A program made the translations under genes and the position numbers. Of a stretch of 60,000 nt of DNA, positions 10,331-22,165 are shown piece after piece. The notes under the pieces were generated by a model. That model ran no database searches. It worked only from the letters and a program-made list of their open reading frames with translations, and had not been told where the DNA came from. How positions within the stretch are numbered: the stretch's first letter is position 1; each line of letters opens with the position of its first letter. The DNA lies in assembly GCA_950295325.1 (NCBI GenBank), contig OX485807.1, forward strand, positions 48,640,440 to 48,700,439, read 5' to 3'. Origin of the DNA: Polytrichum commune. Lineage: Eukaryota; Streptophyta; Polytrichopsida; Polytrichales; Polytrichaceae.

Positions 10331-11840
10331 TTTGGGCGATTTGGGGACACCTAGATTTGATTATTCTAATAGGGAATTTTGTGGCATCATTTAGGATATA
10401 GCATTAAATGCGAATAATCGCCCAAATAAAATTCGTTGATCCCAGTGGTCCTTTTTGAGAAAATTGAGGTTTATTTTAACGCCAGAGGTTTAAAATATGG
10501 AATTACCTCACCGCACATACAAGGGGTTTACACCCAAGTACACAGAATCTGTGCAGACCAACGCACTTGGCCTTTGAATAGCAGAGTTTTTTTTTTTTTG
10601 GTAGGGTTTAGGTGGATAGTTGCTTAGAACTTTCACTTCAAAGCTCGGAAATTGTGGGTAGTACCAATGTCCAGGGAGAACCAGTACTTAGTGTAATGGC
10701 GACCGGTTGGTTTTGTGAAAAGTCCGGTTGAATTGGGAAAGTGGAGGATGTGAAACCGGTGCTTTAAAAATAAGAACGGATTTCATCCGGCATGATTCAT
10801 CTAGGGCCGGATATCATCTGGTTCTAGGGTTTAGGTTATGTGTTTGTTGTAGGCTTGTATTGATTTGGTGAAAGGCGGACAGGCGAAGCGTTTGCCTCAT
10901 TATTGCATTTCATTATTGACGGCTAGCGTTTAGAATGTATTATGCGTGTGTCTATGAAAGATCTTCGTGGTGATCTTGATAACGTAGTAATGGAAGCCAT
11001 AGCTTTATGAAGGAACACTACAAAGTTTAGATGGTTGTTTTCACATTTACGTAGATATCTTTTAGGGTGTTTTCCTCTTGAAGGTGAAAATGATACTGTT
11101 GATTTTGACTCTAACAGTTGATGAATTCGTTTTTGTATATAGTATGGTATGTTAGGTTACTCTTTTATTTTGATGTGGCCTCAAATCTAATATGAGGTTT
11201 TAAGACCTAGGTATGATAGAGGAGTAAATCCATGGCCATCAACCGGTTGATGGATTATTTCAGGTTCAACTCCTATTATGGATAAATTGTTGATCATTGT
11301 TGTTGTTTCTTGTATGTAATGAATTGTTGATCATTGTTGTTAGATGTTGATATCATTATACATAGTATTGTTGTATGCTAATTTGTTCTTTGGACGTTGT
11401 TGTTGAATGGTGTATGTTGTTTGTAAATATAATGTTGCTAAATTGAAAACCGGCTTACTTATCAATGCCCAAGTTTTTGGCCGGTTGTCATTACAATGAA
11501 GAGGAAATTAGCCGGCACTTGAAAAAAAATATAAGATATTAGCCAGTCCAAATTAATGGTAACAAGTTTGCAACTGGTCAAATCTTGGAAAAACCGGTAG
11601 AAGTTGTGAAGGGGCGGATTTTAGTTGATTGAGCTCAAAAATCTCCCAAACCCTAGGTAGTACATGCATTGGATTTGTGTCGGTTGTGGCTATGATGGGC
11701 GACAAAGTCAATTCTTGTTGAGGCACAAGTTCAGAGGTATATGCACCTCGAATTTTGAGTCCGATTAGAATTAGCGGAACCTCCCTTCCACTCATTGTTT
11801 TTGGAGCACCACTGCCATTTCCACCACCCACAAGCATTCC
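10331..11840. other. Non-coding stretch with scattered ACCGGTT-like motifs
   Basis: No gene found. Short motifs containing CCGGTT or GCCGG recur at about 10700-10800, 11240, 11450-11600. They may be degenerate subterminal repeats of the neighbouring Harbinger element, but terminal repeats could not be identified. Confidence 0.3.
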
Positions 11841-11854
11841 AAACCCTAGGGGGA

Positions 11855-13151
11855 AGAGGAGAGCCGTTGTTGCACCATCATATTTGCCGAGTGGGTGGAC
11901 GGTGGTCAGATGCAGCCGTGGCAATTTTTTTGGAACTTTACAAGGAGGAGTGGCGGTGTTGTAGTCATGGTTCTTTAGCGAAAAAGCATTGAACGCATAT
12001 TCGCTCGGAGCACGCGCGGCAAATGCCCAACGAATTGCGTAGGCTTGAGGCTCACATTAAAGACGAAATAGAGAAATTGAAGGCCAAAATTTGCAGGCAG
12101 AAGACGTTGCTAAAGGAGCAAACATGTGGATTTGGATCTACTTGGCCTTGGTTTGATTCTATGCGTTGTATTATGGGTGGTTTTTCGAAAGGTGACAAAC
12201 TGGAAGGCGGAACCGACCAGGGATGCTCTCCTTGGGAAGAAAGTAGCATGAGTACAAGGTGGATGCCATGAACCCAAGATGAACATGTTCCTTCTACACA
12301 TGTTGTTGATGTTACAGAAGACACAGGTGACATATACGACCATGACCACATGACACCGCCATCTGTAGTTGGTGATAGCGCTATTGGGATTGCAAGTGGT
12401 GAATGGCCATTACCCGCACGTGATTCACCGCCACGGGTAGATCACTCCATTGTCAAGTTGAACACCACATGCGACCAAAAAAAATCTTCTTTTGGTAAGT
12501 TGCACCACCAAAATGGGTCAAATTTTTCTCAAATTTTTTTTCATGAGTAGATATACACAGTACCTATGACATAGTCAAAAGTGGTAACTAAATTTGATGA
12601 TTTTTTTTTTCATATAACATACCGTTTCTAACTAGAATGACACAGAATTGAACTAAAAAATTTACTAAAAAAAATAAAGATGACTAAAAATTTCAAAAAA
12701 GTATACAAAAGATACTATCAATGGTTATGTATATGTAGAAAAAATATCATAAATTTTAAAATTATATATGGCATGTAATATAGGGGTAGCAAACTTTGTC
12801 CGCACGTGGTGTCAATTTGACAATGAAGTGACCTCCCCGTGTTCACCGCGCATTGCTTCATGCAAGAAGCTTGGGGTTTCATGCAAACCAAATGCACGTA
12901 AACGATCTTTGACTGACACAATGTACTTGGCAAATGCAATTGCAGATTTTGCATCAGGATCTACACGTGTGGAGGAGCACAAAACTGTAACATCCAAAGA
13001 AATTTTTGCCACAATGATAGAGGCCAATAAGGAGATGAGAAATTTCACCAACTATGTCATGTTGCGGATTGTTGAGATGGAGACTGCCTTGCAGGAGAGA
13101 ATAGTTGCCATGTTGGCCAGTATTATGGCCAACAAGCCAAGTCCTTCATGA
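11855..13151 (+). pseudogene. SANT/trihelix-like (Myb-type) gene of a PIF/Harbinger element, broken
   Basis: One frame runs from about 11880 to 12550 with two in-frame TGA codons (11990-11992 and 12269-12271). It starts with GRWSDAAVAIFLELYKEEW, the first helix of a plant SANT-like DNA-binding domain, continues through KKH(stop)THI and LRRLEAHIKDEIEKLKAK, and then has WPWFDSMRCIMGG, which resembles the W-x-x-F-x-x-M-x-x-I-L-G block that follows this domain in transposon-derived plant proteins. The first TGA stands where a Trp is expected. A donor (GTAAGT at about 12497) suggests splicing to a second exon, about 12790-13151, which ends at TGA. Two TGA stops fit C-to-T decay of a methylated element. 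It lies convergent to the transposase at 14326-15660. Confidence 0.7.
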
Positions 13152-14325
13152 TTTTTTAGTTCGTCATTGCGATTGCATCGGCTTCTTGTCATTGGGGTTT
13201 CCAAAAATTATTGATGACTATGTTTGGAACAAATTATTTGGGAATCTGTAATTCATCTCATTTGCATTGTCCTTCTATGTCTCTAGCTTTTTTTGGTTTG
13301 CAAAAATTCTACTTGCTATACTTAAAGACAACATACTAAATCATTATGCCTATAGATGATGACAAACTAATTTTATGCTGTTGGAAATAACTAAATAATG
13401 ATCCTCGCGCACAGTTATCTTCACTAGTTTCCAATTACTCCCACTTTAATTTCTATCTTTGTCTTCATTTTTGCATTTGTTGCAGTTTACTTGATTTAGG
13501 GTTCTTGTTCTGCAACTGGTTGGACAATATTAGACTTTGAGTACATAGGGTCGTTTCAATAAAACTAAGGCCTTCAGGGTCAATTGCAAGGATAAATTTT
13601 GTGCACTGGGTATATCAAATCCTGATAGTATTTACCATGCCACCAAATGTAACTGATCTCAACATTTTGAATTGGGAGTCGCAAATTAGTGTCACCATCA
13701 GTAAATATGAAACCCACTTTATAAATCATTTTGTATAGATTTTGTATTGGATCGTAGACTCAGTATATTGTAGTTGTTGTTGCTTACGACAACATCCCAT
13801 TTATAGGGCTTTCTTTTTATCATCTCTAACAAAATTGCTTCACAATTTGCGAATAAAAACAGGTAGGGTTTTTATCATAATATAAAGTCATCCATCATTT
13901 TTGTCAATATTCGTTTACTCATTCATAAGAGACATGTGACATCCAAAAAAATACCAAAGTAGCCTAAACAGCCATACAATACTACATTCTGTTAGTGTGA
14001 TGATTTCCAAGTGAAGTGGCTATGTGGGAAGGTAAGTTTTCCTATGGACAAGTAAAAAAAATCATTATTCACTTATGTTTATAATTCATGTTGTTTCAAC
14101 TGACATTCATCAACTTACATCCCAGTCTCTGTACACGTATAATGTGGATTTCAAATAAATTCCAATAGATTATATAAATAACAATATGAAATATAGACAA
14201 GAAATTAACATTCTTGGTATACATAATCAACTTAAATTTCATTACAATTGAATGTTCCCTAGTAAATGTTCTATAATTTCAAAAATATTACTCCTCCATA
14301 GTCATATAATCAGCAAACAATGCAT
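13152..14325. other. Non-coding spacer inside the Harbinger remnant
   Basis: AT-rich, no gene found. It separates the SANT-like and transposase pseudogenes. Confidence 0.35.
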
Positions 14326-15660
14326 TCCTTAAGGCTTCTCCCACCAATCCTGCCCCATGCCCCTCTTGTGTGGATGTTTATGTCTAAGTAGTCCATCATG
14401 GGGATCTACATTAACATTAGGCCTACCACTTGGGGGTGCTTCACCCACAAGTTGACAGAATTTGTGCAAAACGCAACACGCATAAAGAAATTTGGAAGTT
14501 TCTATATTGAACATCTAGCAAATTTGATAATACGCCATCGACCCTTGAGCAAACCAAAAGCATTTTCAATCACAATATGCCCATTATTCATCTACTTACC
14601 AAACTGTTATTTATGTGATCTCCATCTGGGGGTTTGAAATCTCTAAGCATATGTTCTCTTAGTGGATATGCAAAGTTTGCCATCAAGTATGGAAACACCT
14701 TGTGACCTTGGACAAGCACAACAAGCTCTTGCAGGGTTTCACCTGCACATAGTTGACTCGTTGAGCATATAGTGACAAATTTTGGAAGCCCCCCCCCCCC
14801 GGTCCGATGTACCCCCTGGCATATTGCATCAAACATTCCAAAGCAATTTGTCTGCGTCACACACAACTTGGAGTAGCACATAGTTGGACCCTTTTCTAGC
14901 ACAATAAAAAATTAGCATGAACATATGTGGCACATATATTTGGTTTTACCGACAAAGGAATGTGTGTGTCGTCAATAAAACTTGCAACATTTGGTAAACC
15001 ACGAGTATATTGAAAGCGGTAAATTATATCTTATAATCTTTGTCCCCATTGTATAGATATGTATCGGGCAAATGGTTTCTGCTCATCCGAAAGAACGTCG
15101 ACAATAATGTCCATATAGTTTCGGATGGTAGAAGCGCCTACACAAAACCTGTCCGTCGTGAAGGTAGCAGAATATCCATGCGCCACCTTGTAAACTACCA
15201 ATCCTATAGCCTTATGAACAAGAAGGGAGTCCCGAACAAACATTGAGACTTGAGATGTGATCCAAGGCTCAATATTTGAAACTGGAAATTAAAATGACAG
15301 AAAATTAATTCTATAGGCCTCTCAATGTTTCCCATCTCAAAATTTTGGATCATGATGCCACACATCACCTTCAATGACATCCTAATGAGTGTGTTGTCGA
15401 GGCTCCTTCCACCAGTTGCAACATGGATTGTCAGCTAGATGCGCCACCATAGGGAAGATTATAGGCAAACCACGATTAAGTGAAGATGAATCATACATAG
15501 AAACAACCTGCATCCTCCTTCTATGCATCTTTAAAGATCGTCTAGGTTTACATTGTTGAAGTAAATACAATAATATGTAAACAACAATAATATCAATGTT
15601 TTCCAATTCTAGCATTATCACATAGACCAACGTATGTGTGTAATTCATTTGCCAATGCAC
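14326..15660 (-). pseudogene. PIF/Harbinger transposase (HARBI1/DDE_4 type), broken
   Basis: Read on the minus strand the order is: VHKAIGLVVYKVAHGYS with FCVGASTIRNYMD (helix-turn-helix region, 15243-15031); RGLPNVASFIDDTHIPL with the first catalytic Asp (about 15005-14950); a block starting RKGSNYVLLQVV (about 14895-14830); VFPYLMANFAYPL (about 14695-14655), where the second catalytic Asp is replaced by Asn; HIVIENAFGLLKGRW with the catalytic Glu (about 14580-14535); and LYACCVLHKFC near the end (about 14490). The frame changes at the G/C run near 14790-14800 and again near 14515. Loss of the second catalytic residue plus frameshifts make it inactive. The upstream frame 15660-15382 may be the N-terminal exon. 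Confidence 0.88.
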
Positions 15661-16130
15661 AAAACAATATTAAGAAAAATTGCACCAAAAATACATGAAT
15701 ATTTATAGTTATGTTTAGGACCATAGTTAACCACAATTAAGTTTATGTCATCGTTATCACAAGAAAGATAAAATATGAACACGTACAAAAACTAAAGATA
15801 GTTTTTAAAATATTTGAATGTTTGGCTTGAGGTTGTGGCAAGTGCCAATATTTCATTGTGATGCATATTAACTCGGGCAACAAATAATATATTATGTTAG
15901 TGTTGAATCCCTAAGGTATGCGGTAATTGGTTGGTCCATTTAAATTGTTTGTAGTCCTTCACCAATTAGAGCTACCCTACACATAATATAGTTACCTATA
16001 ATGTATGTGCACTATTTTATGTAATTATTGTGGGACACCATTCGGAGTTACATGTTGAAGCTCTTCATTAACATTATGGTTAATACCAGCTAAGTTGAAT
16101 CATCGTTGTCATAGTGTATACTAATCATGC
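15661..16130. other. Non-coding spacer
   Basis: No gene found. AT-rich. Confidence 0.3.
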
Positions 16131-16169
16131 TGTACCATATAATTAGTGTCACATGGTGTTACATATCAC

Positions 16170-16690
16170 TATGGTATTTTTTTGGATGACACTTATTTTG
16201 AACAAATGAACAAATATTGGCACGGATGATGGATGAATTCATCCATCAGCCAAAACCCTACCTTCTCTTACCCTAAACTTCTATAGAAATATTGCCATGG
16301 ATGATTGACATTTGGTTGAAAAATCACTTGGTAAGTGGAATTAATTGTGACACTGCATTTAAGTCTAGCAATTGTGACATCAACAGTAAATAAATACCTA
16401 ACATTTATTTGTCATTCCTTGTAAAAACAATTTAGGGCATTATAGATCAGAATTGTTGCATTTACTATCACTTACTACTAAGTGCTTCCTCATCCAATTT
16501 CAGTAATTTACGACAATATTTCACTGTACAAATATTAGTCTGCAGAATATACCGTACTTTGTTTCAACAATTGGGATGGATTTCATCCAAATTCTACTCA
16601 TCCATGACAATATTTGTGAGCATATTCATAAGAAGTGTCATTTGAAAAGTGTTACCACATTGCCATAAAATACCATAGGACCCTAAATAC
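16170..16690. mobile_element. Inverted-repeat element (~520 bp)
   Basis: The left part (16170-16250, CTATGGTATTTT, GATGACACTT and CAAATATTGGCACGGATGA blocks) recurs inverted at about 16560-16680 in the same order with gaps. The centre holds no gene. A sequence resembling ACACTAAATATTGTATTTAG adjoins the right end. Likely a fold-back MITE; exact ends and target duplication are not clear. Confidence 0.55.
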
Positions 16691-16894
16691 AATATTTAGT
16701 GTAGTGCATTGTAAACCTTAAATACCACATGCCGCTGCCGCCAGCAGGTACAGTAGAGGTACTGTAGTGTCTGAGATTATAATTAATATTTTGGACATCA
16801 ATATCACATGTGAGAGCATTTTATCTCTCCTTGGATGTAAGATCATATACTACAGAAAGCTTCAAACTTGCAAATCTAATCAGACCTGCACCAC

Positions 16895-17715
16895 TGGGAT
16901 TGTGGGGTCTCGGCGACACTCATATTGAGCAAGAATTGACCCATCTTGGCTCTTCCCACAGCTGTCTAAGGGAGAAGGCTAAATCCCTTGTAGTAACGCA
17001 CAGCCGGCTTGGGCGTGGCAATCGTGGCACGCGGGCCCCACGGCGGTGCCTGGTGCATTTTACTCCTCAAGGTAACAAGTACGGTCGTAACTCGTTGACG
17101 CCTGGAACACTGTGTAGTGTCCTAAGCTTGGGTCGTCGGAACACTAATATGGCTGGGCATACTAAATTGTGTATGAATACTTGTGAAATGTGGACGACAC
17201 TACTTAAAATATCTTAAAAAATACATATTAAATCAACACACTAATTTAAGTGTCATTCTAGAATGACAAAGACAATTTTAAATAGTAAGTCACAAAATTA
17301 TAACTTCAATGTTAATGAGGATTTTGTAATGTTTTTGATCCCCAAGTTAATTACATGCTTCATTGATGGTTTCACTTCTGGAATGAAATCCCAATCCATT
17401 GTTTATTTACTAATTGGAAGTGCACATATATATTGGATTTTAGACCTTGAAGGTGAAGCACTCAATATGGGATTTGTAGTCAAGCAGCCATGCCCAACCA
17501 TGCCCATACACATTAGTGTTATGGCGTTGTAGTGTTCCAGTGACTCGGTTTCGGAACACTACACATTGTCCAGGGTGTCAACGAGTTACAACCATATTTG
17601 TTACCCATGCACCATTGCGGGGCCCGCGTGCTACGATGGTCACGCCCGAGCCAGTTGTGCGTTACTACAAGGGATTTAGCATTCTCCTCTAAGGGATTGG
17701 GCACCATTGACACAC
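16895..17715. repeat. Inverted repeats (16895-17160 and 17487-17715) around a fold-back arm
   Basis: Both arms contain GCTAAATCCCTTGTAGTAAC, a CGCGGGCCCC block and a GTAACTCGTTGAC block, in opposite orientation, with about 75-85% match by eye. Between them at 17165-17490 sits one arm of the fold-back family described at 6885. The arms are GC-richer than the core. Either a transposon with ~230-bp terminal repeats carries the arm, or a fold-back arm was inserted into an older palindrome. The frames at 16810-17217 and 17263-17532 come from this structure. Confidence 0.7.
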
Positions 17716-18060
17716 TCAAAACTCTGTAAATGGGGCACATAGTTTTTGTTTGAGTATATATATTTCAGAGAGATTGACACCTTGTGCCACGGGACCTCCT
17801 TCCATTTTAATTTTAGGGTTGATTTTAGCACGGTGAATTTTGATGTAATTGTTTACATATTTGCAAAATACAAATATGATGAGTAGTGAAATTGACCCAC
17901 ATGTACGGCCCATAGCTAAGATATTCCAAGTGCCTTGGGTGCTAGCCTAGGAGAAATGAAAGCCAAGAGGATTTGAATTCAAGATATCATTGGTCGCAAA
18001 CCAAGTCCTTAGCCATCAACTTTGCTCACATCATATGTCCACATTGTGAGTAGGTAATGA
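17716..18060. other. Non-coding spacer
   Basis: No feature seen. Confidence 0.3.
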
Positions 18061-18064
18061 ATTT

Positions 18065-18190
18065 ATTAAGTAACAGAGTTATTGCACCGAGTTACTACAT
18101 ATAATTACTTCTTATAATTACCTCATAATATAGTTACTGCACATATTTATTGCATGTAGTCACTGCACATTTACTGCATATAGTTATTGA
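18065..18190. repeat. Short degenerate repeat of a TAGTTACTGCACAT-like motif
   Basis: A 13-18 bp motif with TTACTGCA or TTATTGCA recurs about seven times. Confidence 0.5.
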
Positions 18191-18192
18191 AT

Positions 18193-18640
18193 ACTTTGCA
18201 AATTTTTGTAGGTTGCATATGAATTTAATATTAATCTGAAAACAAAATTGTATACTATTTGTAGGTTTACAGAACTATGGAACTTTTTAAAAAAAATTCC
18301 AAGCTTTTGAACCTACCTAGAAGGCTCATTTCTTAAATCAACTTTGCAAATGTTTGTAGGTTGCATATAAATTTATTTATTTTTGAAAATTATTATGTAG
18401 GCTAATTATAGTTTTTGAGATCTATGGGATTCCTTTAAAAAATTCCAAGTTATTGAACCTATCCAAAAGCCTCATTTCTTAAAACAACTTTGCAAATTTT
18501 TGTAGATTTCATATGAATGTACTCTTTTTAAAAAAAATTCTTTGAGTTCTTTATATGTTTTCAGATCTATGGATTTTTTTTGAAATTTTTTCAATCTTTT
18601 TCACTTGCATGAAAGTCTATCTTTTTCCATTATTGTCCTA
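18193..18640 (+). repeat. Three ~147-bp tandem units
   Basis: ACTTTGCAAATTTTTGTAG-like blocks start at about 18193, 18341 and 18487, each followed by a poly-A/T stretch, an AATTCCAAG block and a CTCATTTCTTAAA block. Non-coding minisatellite. It ends just before the LTR at 18654. Confidence 0.75.
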
Positions 18641-18979
18641 GGCTTTGCAGATTTGTCACGGTCGTGGACAAGGAGCTTATAAGCTATTAGTAGTGGGCGT
18701 TGGGTACCATTTTGACAGCAGTGAGGAGCAAACCATGAGAATGTAGTCATAACGACGAGTCACTTAAAGAGGCCATTAAAATATGTGGACACTTTGAGCC
18801 AATGGTCATTTGTGTCGTTTGGAAGTGTGTTCCAAGCACCACGATCCTACTAGTATTGGTGAGGCTCATAAAATTGTGCATATAGGTTCTACATTGAGAA
18901 CCTTGGTCTTTTAAGAGTTAAAATAGTCAAGAGACAAATGTAACTAAACCTCACATTTATACTGCTGAACAATGGCCAG

Positions 18980-18987
18980 TATATAAG
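18980..18987 (+). promoter_or_regulatory. TATA box in the LTR
   Basis: TATATAAG followed by AGGAGC. It lies where an LTR promoter would be expected, in the middle part of the long terminal repeat. Confidence 0.5.
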
Positions 18988-20086
18988 AGGAGCTAATGAA
19001 ATTAACTCAATACAAGCGAATTCTGAGAAGTCTTGTGTGCATTTTGTGACCTTTATGAAGTAGGCCTTTAATGGTGAAACCTCGGACTACTGACGCTCAA
19101 TAAATAATCCACAGTCTTTCACTACCCTCATCAGAAGGACTCCACTAGAATCCTTCACTCTTTGTGTACCTTAAGAAACCACCGGTCTCGTGGAGTTTCT
19201 CGAACATTAGATTAAGAACATGGTTACGACTTGAAGGAGAAAAAGATTCAACACAGACAACTCTCAACCCCCTCTCAAACTTTAGCAACCATGAATTGTC
19301 TCAACTGGAAGGACTCATAAGCAACAGGTGACGCAGGAAGAGAAACGAATGCGTGCATGTTACTCTAACTCTGCCTTAAATTGCACAAGTGCCTTACCTT
19401 GCATACAGTAGACTCGCTCCTGGGTGCAAGATAAGCTTCATGAGGCTTGTGCAAAGTTCAACTGGAATCGCTGACTTCCATAACTCACAGAAACTCCATA
19501 AGTATGATCGAAGCTGTGGAGCGAGCCCAGATGATCAGTACCAGAGTTTCCGAGAACTTTTGAGGTAGAGTCAGAATCTACACTTACCGACTCATGAGCT
19601 AATTACTTAAGTTTATGTCCGCTTAAATGTTGGCAGGGGCTCATTGATTCTTCCCAACCTTCAATGTAAAGTCAATAAATATAAAATCAAATTCTAGGCT
19701 AGCATGTAAGTGGGGTATCACACTAGAAGGAAACATGGTCATTTTCCACACAAAAAGACACTAAACTGACATTTTAAAGTGACCAACACATGTCGTTGAG
19801 GTTGCAGTCACTATGAAGAAGGTGTCATCTTGGACCAATTTTATTTTTTAGCAAATGGGATGTCAAATTTGTATCATGGTTTTAGCATGTACATACTTTG
19901 ACAGTGGCGGTAATTTTTTTGATTACGGATAAATTTTAGGGGTAAGTTAATTCAATTCTTATTTATACATATCTCATTAAAAATGGTATGTAGGTGGTAG
20001 GTTCCCTACTACTGTACCTCTTGGTACACCACCGGCTACCTCCGGTGCACCCACCTACAAGGCTAGGTAGTGGGCGGAAGGCCAAG

Positions 20087-20137
20087 GGATTCGAACCTTA
20101 AACCTCGCAGGTGCCACTTGGAGGCCTTAGCCACTAA
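20087..20137 (-). other. tRNA-derived A box and B box within the CACTA element
   Basis: On the minus strand an A-box-like TTAGTGGCTAAGG (20137-20125) is followed by a canonical B box GGTTCGAATCC (20097-20087), the internal promoter layout of RNA polymerase III tRNA genes and tRNA-derived SINEs. It cannot be a functional tRNA because stems do not form. The same A/B pair is present in the same position of the element at 33105 (A near 33545-33558, B near 33506-33519) and, weakly, in the one at 32159. So the tRNA-like part belongs to this CACTA family and was not inserted separately here. Confidence 0.7.
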
Positions 20138-20189
20138 GTCATTTAGCTTAACGTGATATGTATGGAGAGCTTTAAACCTTTGTATATGA

Positions 20190-20630
20190 GGGTCACTATT
20201 TTCTCTCTACTCCTACTAATTATTGTATATTATTTATTACTTATCGTATGCTATTTACTATTTATTATCTACTATTTACTATGTATTATTATTGTCTTTT
20301 GTTTATTATTTATTATTTACTATCTAATATTTATTATTTACAATTTACTATCTATTATTGACGATATCCTATTTATTGTATATTATTTTGTTATAGACTG
20401 TCTACCATTTTCATTTAGTATTTATTTTTTAGTATTTATTATATATTTTCCATTATTTAATATTTGGTATTTACTTAATTATTTAAAGTATATTATCTAC
20501 TATTTAGTATGTTTAATTTATTATTATTTAAAATTTATTATTTTATTTTTAATGTCTACTATTTACTTCTTATTGTTTATTCTCTGTTGTTAAATATTCA
20601 CTATTTATTGTCTACTATTTACCAATGTCC
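20190..20630. repeat. TATTTACTATTTATT-type low-complexity tract
   Basis: A long run of variants of TATTTA and TATTAT. It also occurs at about 32645-32945, 33605-34030, and in reverse complement at about 34780-35240, always next to the same CACTA sequences. The 146-residue frame at 20153-20593 is an artefact of this tract. Confidence 0.85.
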
Positions 20631-21220
20631 CTAGATGTACATCTAGATCTAGAAGGTCTATTCAACTAAATCAAATTGATATATAATATTTCTTTCACGG
20701 ACCTTTTGCATCACAATAAAGAGACACAACTCCCACACGTGTAAGAAATATTCCGTGGAACTAAAAATTCTGACAAAAAAGTCTTTTATGTCATGGCCTT
20801 ATGTCAAAGTGACCATCCTTCCTTCTAGTGTCAGTAGGCGGTTATATCCCATGTAGAAGCGAAATCATAACCAGGTATGCCTCCTGAAGCATGGTTTATG
20901 ATCGCCCAACAAAATTTTCTCTAGGAACCCAACTCTTGGAACTCTCCTGGAGCTAAAGGCCACTTCACACTAAGTTATGGCCCAAGGCACGTGAACATGA
21001 AATTGTGAGGGCCCTTGAAACTCATCCGAAGGTCGTACCATGTATAATCGAAAATGAATTTTGTCACACTCTTGCCAATGTAACTACTAAGTTAGTGCCG
21101 GAATATTCTCCTGAGGTCACTGTAGCAATTTAAATATAAACCATTCAGTTGTTCTCTCTTATTATCTAAATATAGTGGTGTTCATTGTATGATGAAGCTC
21201 GATTGTTGATAAGTTTTTCA

Positions 21221-21232
21221 TGGTATCAGAGT
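21221..21232 (+). promoter_or_regulatory. Primer-binding site (initiator tRNA-Met)
   Basis: TGGTATCAGAGT matches 11 of 12 bases of the site used by Copia-type elements to prime reverse transcription. It follows the LTR end with no gap. Confidence 0.8.
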
Positions 21233-21490
21233 GGGGTATGCTTGTATGAGCTATGTCTGTACATTCTCTGCAATTGTAAGCTCTCTAATTCCTTAGCTGA
21301 ACATCACGCCTTTTGCTTCCACTCCCACAGCTCCATCTTCAAGTCTCTGTTCTCCTCTTCAACAACCTGCAGAGACGCCCGCGATTTCAAAGATACTTCT
21401 TCACTCTTTGTTGCTAGTTCTTTCCAATCTTGGGCTCCCTATTGCAACAACTTCACCTATTTAGCTGAATTATCTTCTAATACAGTTATT
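21233..21490 (+). mobile_element. Leader / start of the Copia-type internal region, truncated
   Basis: Sequence after the primer-binding site is moderately GC-rich with Ser/Pro-coding frames, but no capsid or protease motif is recognisable before the fold-back arm begins. Confidence 0.45.
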
Positions 21491-21494
21491 TAGA

Positions 21495-22165
21495 CTTAAT
21501 TACATTTAATCACACTTAATTAGTTTGAGTGTGTATTAGTACTTTGTGAAATTAGAAGGCATTAACTAGAATATTATAAAATGGACATACTAAAAATAAA
21601 ACAATAATTTTAGTCCCATTTAAGAATGACAAAGACCCTTTCAATGGTAAGTCATAAAAACTATAACCTCAATGCTAACGAGGGTTTTGTAAATTGTTTT
21701 ACTTCCAAGTTAATTACATGCTTTGTTGACGGTTTCACTACGAAAGTTCATCCCAGTAAATTGCTTATAAACTCAATGGAAGTGAAAAAAATATATTGGA
21801 TTTTGGACCTTGAAAATGAAGTGCACTCAATATGGAAAATGTGGACAAAAAACCTTCAAGAATGCATTGGGTCATGCTAGTGTCGGGGGGCTGAGGCTTT
21901 GGCTTCTTCAGTGATGCCCCTGCCCGCCGCCCTGACAAGTGCAATGCTCATAGGGGATATTTAGAGAGACCCCATCTTGTCCAAAAAATCAATATTGAGT
22001 GCACCTCAATTTCAAGGTCCAAATCCCAATATATATGTTCAATTCCAATTAGTGAATAAGCAATTGAGTGGGTTTTCAATCCTGAAGTGAAACTATCAAT
22101 GGAGCATGTAATTAACTTGGAAATTGAAAATACGGAAAAACAAATCCTCATTAGCACGTGAAGCA
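21495..22165. mobile_element. Two fold-back arms in tail-to-tail order
   Basis: 21495-21880 is a plus-oriented arm and 21950-22165 a minus-oriented arm of the family at 6885. The tips face each other, opposite to the complete elements, and a short GC-rich piece with GCCCCTGCCCGCC lies between. This is probably a rearranged or doubly inserted remnant. Both arms show the KLITC and HIYW coding-like blocks (KLITCFVDGFT and KLITCSIDSFT). Confidence 0.65.

Larger units (their letters stand above)
19721..20830 (+). mobile_element. Non-autonomous CACTA (EnSpm) element, 1110 bp, with TCA duplication
   Basis: The left end reads CACTAGAAGGAAACATGGTC and the right end is its inverse with two mismatches (ending CCTTCTAGTG). 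The 3-bp target duplication TCA is present at 19718-19720 and 20831-20833. CACTA termini with a 3-bp duplication define the EnSpm superfamily. Inside are a tRNA-like head on the minus strand (20087-20137) and a long TATTTA-rich tract (20190-20630). No transposase is encoded. Related elements lie at 32159, 33105 and 34464. Confidence 0.92.
18654..21220 (+). mobile_element. 5' LTR of a Copia-type retrotransposon, interrupted by a CACTA element
   Basis: The proposed LTR begins TGTCACGGTCGTGG and ends CA directly before a primer-binding site complementary to initiator tRNA-Met (21221). Subtracting the inserted CACTA element and its duplication (1113 bp) leaves about 1.45 kb, a plausible LTR size. 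A TATATAAG box lies at 18980-18987. No 3' LTR or pol region is visible: fold-back arms cut the element off at about 21490. The LTR start is inferred from the TG and the typical sequence, so the left boundary is less certain than the right. Confidence 0.65.

Noticed and set aside
20087-20137. A functional tRNA gene on the minus strand
   Set aside because: A and B boxes are present but the acceptor, D and anticodon stems cannot form, and the segment recurs in related transposons.
20153-20593. 146-residue hydrophobic plus-strand frame that could be mistaken for a membrane protein
   Set aside because: It is the translation of a TATTTA-type low-complexity tract inside a CACTA element; similar tracts at 32.6, 33.6 and 34.8 kb show it is a repeat.
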